Origin: Anaeromyxobacter terrae
GTDB taxonomy: Bacteria; Myxococcota; Myxococcia; Myxococcales; Anaeromyxobacteraceae
Assembly (NCBI RefSeq): GCF_022690685.1
Contig: NZ_JALCYY010000013.1
Span: 1-64,000 of the forward strand
Direction: 5' to 3'
Length of the DNA: 64,000 nt
In this document: positions 52,409 to 62,200 of the stretch, piece after piece
Layout: every line of letters begins with the position of its first letter
Numbering within the stretch: position 1 is the stretch's first letter
Program-made: the position numbers and the translations under genes
The notes under the pieces: model-generated
Database searches by the model: none
What the model was told of the DNA's origin: nothing
The model's input: only the letters and a program-made list of their open reading frames with translations

Positions 52409-55400
52409 TCAGTTCTTGCGTCGTGCCGCCTTGCGGCCCGTCTCCTCACGAGGCGGGTGCGCGACACGAGGATCCGCCGGAGACGGGTCGAGCCGCGTTC
52501 GGTACGGGCGGCGGGTACGGATAGCGTCCGCCATTGCGGCGTACACCTCCAGGATCACGCGCTTGGTGCGGTACTCCCCGTAGGCCTTCTCATCGTTCTT
52601 CCGTACGATAGGGAAAGTGTCGAGGATGTACTCGGCGTCCTCGTGGGAGATGCCGTAAAGATGGAAGAAGGCCGCGTCGAGCTCGCAGCGAAGCGCGAAG
52701 CGCCGATCGGGATCCCAGCGGAAAGGGGGGCCGCCATAGCCCAGATCGTTCGCAAAGCCCTCCAGGTCCCACGCTGTGTATGTGAGCTCAAGGACGTGAG
52801 GGCGCAGCCACTCAGCGACTGTCAGGCCCGCTCCCCAAGCCGCTGGCTCGGTGTACGCTTCCGGTCGCAGTACAGGAAGCTGTTTCAGTATGAAATAGGT
52901 AAGGGAGGTCCCACCGACCTTCTGGCGCGCCGTGTAGTCGAACGGAAGCGCACAGAGATTCGCGTACAGCGCTGCAACGAGCCGGGGGTCCGCACTGGAC
53001 ATCATCAAAGGAAACTTATGCCCTACGGCCGCACACGGGAGCACCGAAGCAACGACGGTCCTCTCGTTGTAGCTCTTGGACACGTCTCGCCAGCCCAGCA
53101 GCCACCCGGATGCCTTCGACTGCCCGAGACGCGCTGACACGTCCTCCGCTGCGACCCAGTATCGCGGCGATGGAGAGTAGTAGGGATCGGTGAGCTTCGT
53201 GAGTGGCACGTCTGGAAGAGCGCGTGTATCCGTCCCCTCCTTCTCCGCGGGGCGATCCGCGTAGTCGCCATACCTGTGATCGAAGTGGTGCAGCATCTTC
53301 CCTTCGATCAGCGGCAGGTAGCGAGTCCCGTTCCCGACGTATCCGCTCCCGTCACGCGCACACCCGCTTGACTCTAAATCCGCTCGAGAACGGAATAGTT
53401 CCGAGTCATTCGCCATGTGAAACATGGTCATGAACCGAAGTGCCCACGGATTGCCGAGCGGATCTTGTTCGCGCCAAAGGACACCTACCCTCCGATACAG
53501 CGCTAAGTTGATGTTCGCGTCGCGCCCTGATCGGAAGGTAGGACAAGTCCTCGTGTTGGGATTGACGACGCGAAAGTCGGCTGCCGCAAGCGAGAAGTGC
53601 CGTAGCGGATTACTGAGATCAGCCACCTGGTACGCAAAGAAGAGTAAGTCGGCCCGCTCCCGACCCGATCCGATAGTGAGCAGTGAGAACTTCGTCTGCC
53701 TTGCCACGTCGACGAAGATGCCGTCTTTGTTCTCAAAGTCGTAGATAGAACGCAGTTGATCGGCGTCGACCAGCGCACAGAAGTATTCTTTTGTTGTATC
53801 GTCCGTTGCGATTCCAGTCGGCACAATGAAGCCGGCGCGCCCCGACGGTCCGAGAATGGTCCGGTTATGCTCGGCAAAGAGCGTGTACGTGTTCACGTCT
53901 CCCTTCCCGCACAGCGGGAACCGGCCTGAGTTGCGAGCCAGGTGGCTTTGACCTTCGGCCTCCCGGCTCGCCGCCTTCCAGTCGCTCCACAGGGCGGGGT
54001 CGATCCTGGGCAGGGCGCTTATGAGCTTCTTGCGGGACGCAGCATTGGGAGCATCCGCGATCTCGGGGCTGCGCGAGGCGAAGAACTCCTGTTCCTGAAG
54101 CTTCACCCGCTCCCACGGTGGGTTTCCAATAACGACGTCGAATCCTCCCCGCGCAAAGATTTGAGGGAACGCAAGGTGCCAGTGAAAGAATCGGTACTGG
54201 CTCGATAGGTCTTGCACCGACTTCTCGGTGAGCGGCGGCTGACCCCTTCCATCACGAATCTGCCTCCACAACTCGTTCGTCGGTGCTGCCTCCACAATCG
54301 GGGAGGGCTTCTTTGGTTCTAGAGGTGGCTTGGGCCAAACAAATGCCGCGCACCAAGCATCGGCCACAAGCCGTTGGTGCCGGTAGGCAGCGGAGGCGCG
54401 AAGATCTTCCCAGCGAGCTTCCTTGCTAGCCACGGCTGCTAGATCCGCATCGGGAGCCTCGTCGAGCGCGGCAACTGCTTTGGCTACCTCAGCGGACTCC
54501 CGCTCGCCAACCGGCGCTTTCGACAGATCAAACGCTCGCTGCCCTTCTGCGGCAGCCTTGTTTTTCTTCTTGAGGAGGCTCGCCGTCTTCTTGTCGTCCC
54601 CCTCGATGGGCTCGAAGGCGGCATCGGGCACACCCCTCTTCATCAACTCCGGCGTCGCACCGAGGAGCGCATTCCCGCGTTGGACGTGAGAGTCGAGGAA
54701 CGAGAGCGGTTGCCCGGGCTCGACGGCCTCCATCCAAAGACTCACGCGGCAGAGTTCCACCGCCATCGGGTTCACGTCGACACCAAAGACGCACCGACTT
54801 ATGACTTGGCGGAGCGCGTGGCGGTACTCCGCGGGCAAGGGAGTTCCCTCGGCTTGGAGCCGCGCCACCTGCGCCGCGAGGCGGCGCGCAGCAGCGAGAA
54901 GGAAGTGACCGCTGCCGCACGCTGGATCGACGATGGCGAGGCGGAGGAGCGCCTCCGCTGGGCTCGCGGGGTTTGCCGCGATGGTCTGCTGCACCACGGG
55001 TTCAAGCGCGGTATCGAGTAGAACCTGCACGAGCGAATCGGGGGTATAGTAGCTGCCCGTCGTCTTCCGAGCGTTCCCCTTTGTCTCGGCTCCCGTAGCG
55101 AACGTGAAGCCTCTTCCTCCTCCAACGATGCGCGGCACTAGCTCGAGGAGGCTCTCATAGACGCTGCCGAGCTCCTCAGGCCCCATGTCGCGCCAGTTCA
55201 CGCGCGAGAGCCCGGAGTCCTCGCGCAGCCATGAGAGCTTGAATAGCGCCAAGAGAATGGCGCGGTTCTCAAGCCTCGCGGAGTCCAGGTGAGGACACTG
55301 GTGCGCGGCGAAGATGCCACCGAGTGCGGGCAGGGCGAGTCGCGGCTCGCCGGTAGCCACGCCGCGCAGTACGACCTTCAGTCCCTCCCACAGGTCTGAG

Positions 55401-56443
55401 AAGCGATCGTGTGCGCTTCGCTTGAGCGACCGATCGCGGACTCGGCGAAGGGCGTACCCGTCCGCGTAGAGCTTGCGCTGGGCTTCGTCCGCGCCGTCGG
55501 GGTGCAGCACCCCGCGCTCCTCGACGGTCAGGAGGAAGATGATCCGGTAGACGAGGCGGAGCAGTTCCTGGAAGTAGGCCTGTGTCGTCAGATTCCCGGC
55601 GTGCAGCGCCTCGCGTAGGCCTGCGTTTCCAGGGTGTGCGAGGAAGCCCGTCCCGAGCGCGACAAGAGCGTCCTCCACCCCGTTCCGCAGGTGCTCCCGA
55701 GCACGCGTGCCCTCCTCGCGACCGGCCGCGCGCCACGCCTCGAGGGCACACTCGGCCGCCGGAGTCCCGTGCCTGCCGAAGCGGGTTTCGTGTGCGACGA
55801 GCCACAGGGCGGCGAAGTCGGCGTAGCGGGTCTCGGTGAAGATCCGCTCGAGGTCGGCCTCGAGCCAGGTCGGGCGCGTGAGGCTCGCGTTGTCACGGAG
55901 CACGCGGAGCGTGACCCCATCGCTGGCGATCCCCCACATCGCGCCGTCCGAGGCGTTCAGGTACTCCTGGGCGAGCCCGAAAGCACTTCGTCGACGCGCA
56001 CCGTCGCCGAACACCGGGTTGGGCCGGTCCAGACCCGAGCCCGCAGAACCGATCACGACGGGCACGCGACCGCCAAGCGCGACATGGCCGAGGGGGTACA
56101 TCCTCCCCTCCACCTCGAGCGATCCTGTCGCGGCGAGCGACGCAAAGCCGAATGCCTCGCGCAGGAGCGCAGTCACGAAGCGCTCCGCGAGCGCCTTCGG
56201 GTCCGCGCCCGCGGCCTTCCCGGCGGCGAACTCCGCCCAGTGCGCCTGCGCGATGCGCCAGTAGCGGCCGATCTCGTCCCGGACGTTGAGGCCCTTCGGG
56301 ATCCGATAGTCCGCCTCTCCCTGCTGGTCCGCCAGGAGCTGTGCCACGCGCGCGAGCCACTCGGGCGAGAGGAGCCCACCTTCGATGGTGAGCGCCTCGA
56401 ACGCGATCTGGACGTCACGGTCGCGGCGGCGACGGGGGGCCAT
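52409..56443 (-). CDS. Large Eco57I-type N6-adenine DNA methyltransferase (DrmMI/PglX-like)
   Basis: A 1344-residue protein. A long N-terminal region of about 480 residues precedes the methyltransferase core. Motif I is DPACGSGHFLLAAARRLA (about 505), VFGVDVNPMAVELCRVSLWMEA follows, and the N6-adenine motif IV is FDVVIGNPPWERVK (about 775). The C-terminal 500 residues look like a target-recognition and specificity domain. Size and layout match DISARM class 1 methyltransferase or BREX PglX. Its start overlaps nothing but follows the SNF2 helicase stop by one base, so both are coupled. It presumably marks host DNA for self-protection. Confidence 0.9.
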   Translation of the reverse strand: MAPRRRRDRDVQIAFEALTIEGGLLSPEWLARVAQLLADQQGEADYRIPKGLNVRDEIGRYWRIAQAHWAEFAAGKAAGADPKALAERFVTALLREAFGFASLAATGSLEVEGRMYPLGHVALGGRVPVVIGSAGSGLDRPNPVFGDGARRRSAFGLAQEYLNASDGAMWGIASDGVTLRVLRDNASLTRPTWLEADLERIFTETRYADFAALWLVAHETRFGRHGTPAAECALEAWRAAGREEGTRAREHLRNGVEDALVALGTGFLAHPGNAGLREALHAGNLTTQAYFQELLRLVYRIIFLLTVEERGVLHPDGADEAQRKLYADGYALRRVRDRSLKRSAHDRFSDLWEGLKVVLRGVATGEPRLALPALGGIFAAHQCPHLDSARLENRAILLALFKLSWLREDSGLSRVNWRDMGPEELGSVYESLLELVPRIVGGGRGFTFATGAETKGNARKTTGSYYTPDSLVQVLLDTALEPVVQQTIAANPASPAEALLRLAIVDPACGSGHFLLAAARRLAAQVARLQAEGTPLPAEYRHALRQVISRCVFGVDVNPMAVELCRVSLWMEAVEPGQPLSFLDSHVQRGNALLGATPELMKRGVPDAAFEPIEGDDKKTASLLKKKNKAAAEGQRAFDLSKAPVGERESAEVAKAVAALDEAPDADLAAVASKEARWEDLRASAAYRHQRLVADAWCAAFVWPKPPLEPKKPSPIVEAAPTNELWRQIRDGRGQPPLTEKSVQDLSSQYRFFHWHLAFPQIFARGGFDVVIGNPPWERVKLQEQEFFASRSPEIADAPNAASRKKLISALPRIDPALWSDWKAASREAEGQSHLARNSGRFPLCGKGDVNTYTLFAEHNRTILGPSGRAGFIVPTGIATDDTTKEYFCALVDADQLRSIYDFENKDGIFVDVARQTKFSLLTIGSGRERADLLFFAYQVADLSNPLRHFSLAAADFRVVNPNTRTCPTFRSGRDANINLALYRRVGVLWREQDPLGNPWALRFMTMFHMANDSELFRSRADLESSGCARDGSGYVGNGTRYLPLIEGKMLHHFDHRYGDYADRPAEKEGTDTRALPDVPLTKLTDPYYSPSPRYWVAAEDVSARLGQSKASGWLLGWRDVSKSYNERTVVASVLPCAAVGHKFPLMMSSADPRLVAALYANLCALPFDYTARQKVGGTSLTYFILKQLPVLRPEAYTEPAAWGAGLTVAEWLRPHVLELTYTAWDLEGFANDLGYGGPPFRWDPDRRFALRCELDAAFFHLYGISHEDAEYILDTFPIVRKNDEKAYGEYRTKRVILEVYAAMADAIRTRRPYRTRLDPSPADPRVAHPPREETGRKAARRKN

Positions 56444-56444
56444 C

Positions 56445-59273
56445 TCAGCGATCTCCCGGGAGGAGGACGTAGACCCCTACGACATCGGGCGGAAGGAGCG
56501 CCTTCACCGACCACGAGCCGCGTGCATCCGCCGCCTCGCGGACCCGCCTGTGATCAGCGAGGAGCGCCTCGGCACGACGCCGCGTGAAGGCTTCCAGCTC
56601 CGCGATCCGGTCGGAGAGCAGATTGACGGCCTTCGCGAGAACGCGCTCCACCACCCGCGCCGGCGGGTCCTTTAGCGGGGCGAGCGTCAGGAGCTTGAGG
56701 GCGTCCAGTCCCTCGACGACCCGCGGGGACTCGACACCGCCCCAGGCGAGAGCGGCGGCCTCCTCGACCAGCAGGGTGGAAACCCGTCCCCTCCTCGCGG
56801 TCAGCTGGTGGCGCAGCCGCAGTAGCGCCACGGTGGTCTGCTCCGAGACGTCCTTAGAGACCCAGCAGCCGATGCGGCCCAGCACGCCGGCATCGGGGGC
56901 CTCGCCGTTCCCGGCGTCGTCGCGAACGTCTGCGAGCGTCCGCTCTAGGAGAGTCTCCGCAAGGATCGCGACGAGTGGGTGGCTACGCTGCACGGCCCTG
57001 CACCGCGGCGCAGGAGGGGTCGCGAAGTCCACGAGCGGGGCTCCCGTCAGCCCCTCCGCCTCCAACCGTTCCCGCACGTCCTCGGGGAGCGGCGCGAGCG
57101 CCGCCTTGAAGCCCCGGCGCTTCGTCGACGAGAGGGGCTCGAGCCCGGACCCGAGGCGGGCGAGAGAACGACCCGTGAACCGCTCCACGTCCCCCTCTCC
57201 GCCGATCGCGGAGAGGGTCTTCTGCCACTCGGGGAGGACGTCGTCGGGCCTGAGGCGGCGCTGGGCGAAGACGGTGCGGTTCGCCTTTGCGACAATGGCG
57301 GCATCGCGCCAGCGATCGTCGATCGCTCTGGCCTCCGGCGTCTCGCTGAAGTCGAGCACGCGCTGCTTGCGATCGGACTTGTGTCGCAAGAAGACTGCAC
57401 GCATCAACGCCTGCGTGAGTGAGTGGCTCTCGTCCGGCAGCGGGACCGGGACGCCCAACTCCTGCCGGATCTTCTCGGCCTTCCGTAGGATGACCTCGAG
57501 GACGGCGCCGTCGACCGGGTTGTTCGCGCCGTAAATGAGCGTCGCGCGGACGACGGGGCTCTTCTGGCCGAAGCGGTCCACCCGTCCCTCGCGTTGCTCA
57601 TGACGAGTGGGGTTCCAGGAGAGGTCGTAGTGAACCACCGCGTCGAAGTGACCTTGCAGGTTGACGCCCTCTGACAGGCAGTCGGTCGCAACGAGGAGGC
57701 GCCGCTCCGCTTCGCCCATGTCCTCGACCCGCTCCTTGCGCTCGTCCGACGTCAGCTCGCCCGTCACGACGGCCAGCTTCACGCCACCGAAGCGCCCTTC
57801 GAGGTGCTTCGCGAGGTAGTGCGCGGTAGCGATGTACCGGCAGAAGACGACCGGGTTGAAGCCATCGTCGATGAGCTTGCCGAGGTGGTCGGTCAGGAGC
57901 TTCAGCTTGGGATCGCCGGACTGGCCAGCCAGCTTCTCGGCTTCGTCGATCAGGCCGGCCAGCGCGCGATCCTCGATCTCGAGAGGAGGCTCTACGTCGT
58001 CCTCGACCAGTACATCGCTCGAGCCATCGAAGATCCGCTCTTCGAGAGCATCCTCTTCGAACTCCCCTTCGCCTGCTCGGGCGCGGCTGCGGAGCGCCTG
58101 CGCTCCGGCGGCCGGGCTCGAGGCGACGCAGCGCATCAGCGCGAGCGTGCCCCAGAAGTTCAGGCGTCGCCGGCGCTCGTCACCGCCGGCGGCCTCCACC
58201 ACCGCAGCGCAGTAGTCCAGTACGCCCTCGAAGAAGCGGTCCCAGGCACCAGTCAGCTGGTAGGTGAGCTCCTTCGTTTCGCGCTTGGGGAAGGTGTGCC
58301 CTTCCTTCCACTCGTCGAGGTCCGGCCTGCGCCGTTGAACGAAGTGGCGCGACAGCGCCTCGCGGAGTTCCTCCCGCTCCTTCCCACTCGCGTCCTTGAG
58401 CGTCCCGAACCGCGCGTCGATGAGACCGAGGAGACGATAGAAAGCGTCCTCGTCGCCGCTGTGCGGCGTGGCGGTGAGCATCACGAGGTGGCGGGCAATC
58501 GCCGCCGCGCCGCTCGCGACCAGACCCTTGAGCAGCTCGTAGCGCTGGTGCCGCCCCGCTCCGGGTGCCGCGCACGTATGCGCTTCGTCCACGATGACGA
58601 GCTCGGGGCACGCCCGCAGGAAGTCGTCCCGGCGCCGATCGCTCTTGATGTAGTCGAGGCTCACGACGGTGAAGCGGTGGACAGAGAAGATGCTCTCCGT
58701 CTGCGGCAGGTCGCGCTCGAGCCGGTTCGCCGTGCCGGCGGTCACGGCGACCGCTCGGATGTGGAAGCGGTCCTCGAGTTCCGCAAGCCACTGGTCGACG
58801 AGGTGGGGCGGACAGAGCACCGTGAACCGCTCGATCTCCCCGCGATCGAGGAGCTCTCGCGCCACCAGCCCCGCTTCGATGGTCTTGCCGATGCCCACGT
58901 CGTCGCCGATGAGAAGGCGAACGGGGTCGAGCTTCAGCGCCATGAGCAGCGGCACGAGCTGGTAAGCGCGGGGCTCGACCGAGATCTGGCCGAAGCTGCG
59001 GAATGGGCCCGCGCCGCGGCGGAGCGAGAGCAGGAGTGCGTCGCGGAGGAGGAGCGCCGAGTCCTGTCCGCCCTGCTGGGCCAAGGCCGGAACCGGGAAG
59101 GTCGCGTCGGTGACTGGCTCGGCCTCGAGGCCGAGGTGCACGACGGCGAAGTCCTCCTCGGAGCCCGAGACGGGCCGCAGCCTGAGAACCTCCGCATCGC
59201 TTCCCGTGAGGACGATCCACTCGCGCCCCCGGGCGCGCACGAGGCTGCCCGGGCTGTACTGGACGTTGGGCAT
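56445..59273 (-). CDS. SNF2-type helicase, DISARM DrmD-like
   Basis: A 942-residue protein. An N-terminal beta-rich region (GSLVRARGREWIVLTGSDAEVLRLRPV) precedes Walker A LLIGDDVGIGKTIEAG (121-135). Motif II LVIVDEAHTC is near residue 230. The C-terminal lobe has VHYDLSWNPTRHEQREGRVDRFGQ (motifs V/VI, SNF2-like). A tail with LTARRGRVSTLLVEEAAALAWGG may be regulatory. DrmD-type helicases accompany DrmMI-type methyltransferases in class 1 DISARM. The ATG starts three bases after the DUF1998 gene's stop, so the three large genes form an operon. Confidence 0.9.
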   Translation of the reverse strand: MPNVQYSPGSLVRARGREWIVLTGSDAEVLRLRPVSGSEEDFAVVHLGLEAEPVTDATFPVPALAQQGGQDSALLLRDALLLSLRRGAGPFRSFGQISVEPRAYQLVPLLMALKLDPVRLLIGDDVGIGKTIEAGLVARELLDRGEIERFTVLCPPHLVDQWLAELEDRFHIRAVAVTAGTANRLERDLPQTESIFSVHRFTVVSLDYIKSDRRRDDFLRACPELVIVDEAHTCAAPGAGRHQRYELLKGLVASGAAAIARHLVMLTATPHSGDEDAFYRLLGLIDARFGTLKDASGKEREELREALSRHFVQRRRPDLDEWKEGHTFPKRETKELTYQLTGAWDRFFEGVLDYCAAVVEAAGGDERRRRLNFWGTLALMRCVASSPAAGAQALRSRARAGEGEFEEDALEERIFDGSSDVLVEDDVEPPLEIEDRALAGLIDEAEKLAGQSGDPKLKLLTDHLGKLIDDGFNPVVFCRYIATAHYLAKHLEGRFGGVKLAVVTGELTSDERKERVEDMGEAERRLLVATDCLSEGVNLQGHFDAVVHYDLSWNPTRHEQREGRVDRFGQKSPVVRATLIYGANNPVDGAVLEVILRKAEKIRQELGVPVPLPDESHSLTQALMRAVFLRHKSDRKQRVLDFSETPEARAIDDRWRDAAIVAKANRTVFAQRRLRPDDVLPEWQKTLSAIGGEGDVERFTGRSLARLGSGLEPLSSTKRRGFKAALAPLPEDVRERLEAEGLTGAPLVDFATPPAPRCRAVQRSHPLVAILAETLLERTLADVRDDAGNGEAPDAGVLGRIGCWVSKDVSEQTTVALLRLRHQLTARRGRVSTLLVEEAAALAWGGVESPRVVEGLDALKLLTLAPLKDPPARVVERVLAKAVNLLSDRIAELEAFTRRRAEALLADHRRVREAADARGSWSVKALLPPDVVGVYVLLPGDR

Positions 59274-59276
59274 GCG

Positions 59277-62200
59277 CTAACCCCGGAGTTCCTTCGCGAG
59301 ACGCTCGAACGGCTCGCCCCAGCGGTCCTCGGTTCCTTCGAAGGCGATCACCTCGTACCCGCGGTCACGCAGCGGGCCAGCCTGCGAGGCGTCGCCGAGC
59401 ACGACCGCGACGAAGAGGTCGCGCCAGACGAGCGGGTACGTCTCGCCGTTCGCGGCGAGCGGCTCCGGATCGGGGCGCGGCAGATCCCGATCGAGCGCGA
59501 GCGCGAGCCACCGGGCGACCGCGGGAGACGCGGATGGGCCTCGAGGAGAAGCCGGGGCGGCGGGCTCGGTGGACGGATCCTCCACCTGCTGGGCGAGGCC
59601 CTCCACCCTGGCTGACGCGAGCCTCCAGAGAATCTCGCGCGCCTTCTCGTCGCGGCGGTCGAGTAGCTCGTGGTCGGGCTGGTTGTAGTACGACATCACG
59701 CACCGGTAGCACGCCGCCACGCAGCGCGTCCCCGCCACGTCCCGGAGCTTCTGCGGATCCGGGGGCAGCGTCCGGCCGTCGGGGCCGAGGTCGAAGTGCA
59801 GGATCCGAAGCGCGCGGAGCGCGATCTGCGCGACCGACTCCGGCTCCGCTACGAGCCGGGTGAGCACGCCCGCGCCGCCCTCCGTCGCCTCGTAGAGCAG
59901 GAACCCCTTGCGGTCGTCGCGGGTCGGCATCGGCTCCGCGAGGATCTCGCTCTCCTCGAGTTGGAAGACCGACTCGATGCCGCGCAGCAGCGCGTGCTGG
60001 ACCGTCGCGAGCGTCTTCTCGTCGAGGCTCGTCTCGGCCGGCTTCACGAGAAGCGCGTTCTTGCGGTCGAGCACCCACGGCACGATCCGCTGACGAGGCG
60101 CCGCGGTGGGATCGCCGGTCCCGTCGCCCTCGTCCTCGTTCTTCGCCCAGTAGCCCGTGACCGGGTCGATGAGGAACCCGAGCTGCTTCCGGTTCGCGCG
60201 ACGCCGGAGCCCCTTGTTGATGCGAGAGATGGTGGCCCCGGGGCCGTAGACCAGCCGGACGACCTCCCCGTGTCCGTCCGCCGCCGCGCCCTTCCGGAAG
60301 TCGAGGACGCCCTCGCGTCGCGCCCACTCGAAGGTCGTCTGGAGCTCGAAGCCCTGGCGCTGACGCTCCTCGTCGTTGGCGGTGATCCGCTCCGCCTGGA
60401 GAGTCGCCACGTTCTCGATCCGGTAGATGCTGTTCACGATCTCGGCGTCACCCAGCGGAACGCCGCAGGCGTGGCACACGGAGGTCCTGTCATCGAAGTG
60501 TCCCCCGCCGCACTCCCTGCAGATCCGGACGGTCTTCGTCGGCAGCATGGAGTCGGGCGTCGCGCTCTCCTTCTGGTTGAGCGCGAGCAGCGCCCGGACG
60601 ACGCGATAGGCGCGGCCCTCGTGGTAGACGAGGCTCCGCGGCCCGAACTCAGAGAGCGCGAGGAAACGGGGACGCTGCAGATATGTCTGCTTGCCGCGTC
60701 CGTCTGCGGTGGCCGGCACGTAGGCCATGAGCGGCAGCCGCGGGAAGTTGTACCCGGGAAGGAAGCCCTCGGTGGCGAGGTATCGGTATGTGTAGAAGTC
60801 ACTCGAGAACGTGCTCGAGCCCTTCTGCAGCAGGTTGATCTGGTCGAATGCCTGCGCGTGGCGACTCTTCGCCGCCAGCCGGTCCTGGTTGGACGCCGAG
60901 TAGTCGTCCATCATCCGTCGGGAGGCGTCGCGCTGCGCCTCGGCCGCGGCGAGAAGGTCGCGCCAGCGGTCGAATGCCTTCGAGAGCTCGTCCAGGGCGC
61001 GGCCAGCCACCTGCTCCGCGAACGCCTCGCGGCCGGGGTACCAGGGCGCGGCCTCGCGCGTCAGCTCCGGGTCGACGAGCTCCAGCAGGCGGCGAATGCG
61101 CGCGGTGGCCTCCTGCGTGACACGTGGCTCGGCCATCGGCTTTCGCACGTCCTCGCGCATCGGCCGCGCGGGGTCTGAGAGGACGAGGATGTCCGCGATG
61201 GACGGATCGAGCGGCTGCTCGGTGCAGGCGAGCCAGATCGCCTGCAGGTGGCTCTCGACCAGCTCGCGGTTCGCGAGGTCGAGGAGCGGCGGGCGAACCT
61301 CTCCGTACACCATCGCCTTCGGATCGCTGAAGAAGTACTGATCGTGCGGGCTCTGCGCCGCGCAGTAGGTGAGCACGAGCGCGGCCTGGCCGCTGCGCCC
61401 GGCGCGCCCGCTGCGCTGCGCGTAGTTTGCGGGGGTGGGCGGCACGTTGCGGAGGTAGACGGCGTTCAACGCGGAGATGTCCACGCCGAGCTCCATCGTG
61501 GGCGAGCAGAAGAGCACCGGCAGGAATCTCGTCGCCTCACCCATCTGTCGGAGCTGATCGGCCGCCGTCTTCAGCTCCTCCCGCTCCTTGTCGCCGTAGC
61601 GGAAGCGCTTCTCGCGGATGACGCGCTTGTCGCCCTCGACCTGCGCCGTGTGCTCGCGCGCCTCGAAGCCGAAGAGCGGGTGCGCCGGCGAGCGGAGTAG
61701 ATCGGCGAGGGTGCCGTAGAACTCCTCGAAGTAGGGATTCCTGACGACGGCCGACTTCTTCCGCCGCTTGCGGCGCGGCTGCGCCGGGTCGTCCTGCCGG
61801 AAGAGGACGCAGTCCTCGTTGAGCCGCCAGCCGGTCACGTCGCCGAAGGGCGTCGCCTCCTCGGAGACCAGCCCGTGCTCTCTCGCCGCGCGGAGGATCC
61901 CGACGATGAGCTTCTCCATCTCGTCGGTCTTGAGCTGCCGAACGGCGCCGCTATCCCAGAGCTCCGTGTCTCGGAGGATGCGGCCCAGCGCGCTCCGGGC
62001 GCCACCGCGCACGACGAGATCCTCGTCGCGCAGCGCGATGTCGCGCCGGCTGAGGGGCGCTACGATCAGCCAGCGTGCGCGCCGCGGCTGCTCGTCCTCG
62101 CCAAAACCCCAGGGCGGACGCAGCCGTGCGAACGATCGGGCGCGGAGCGACTCTACGTTGCTCGCGTCCAGCACGACGCTGCGGATCGCCATCCACTTCC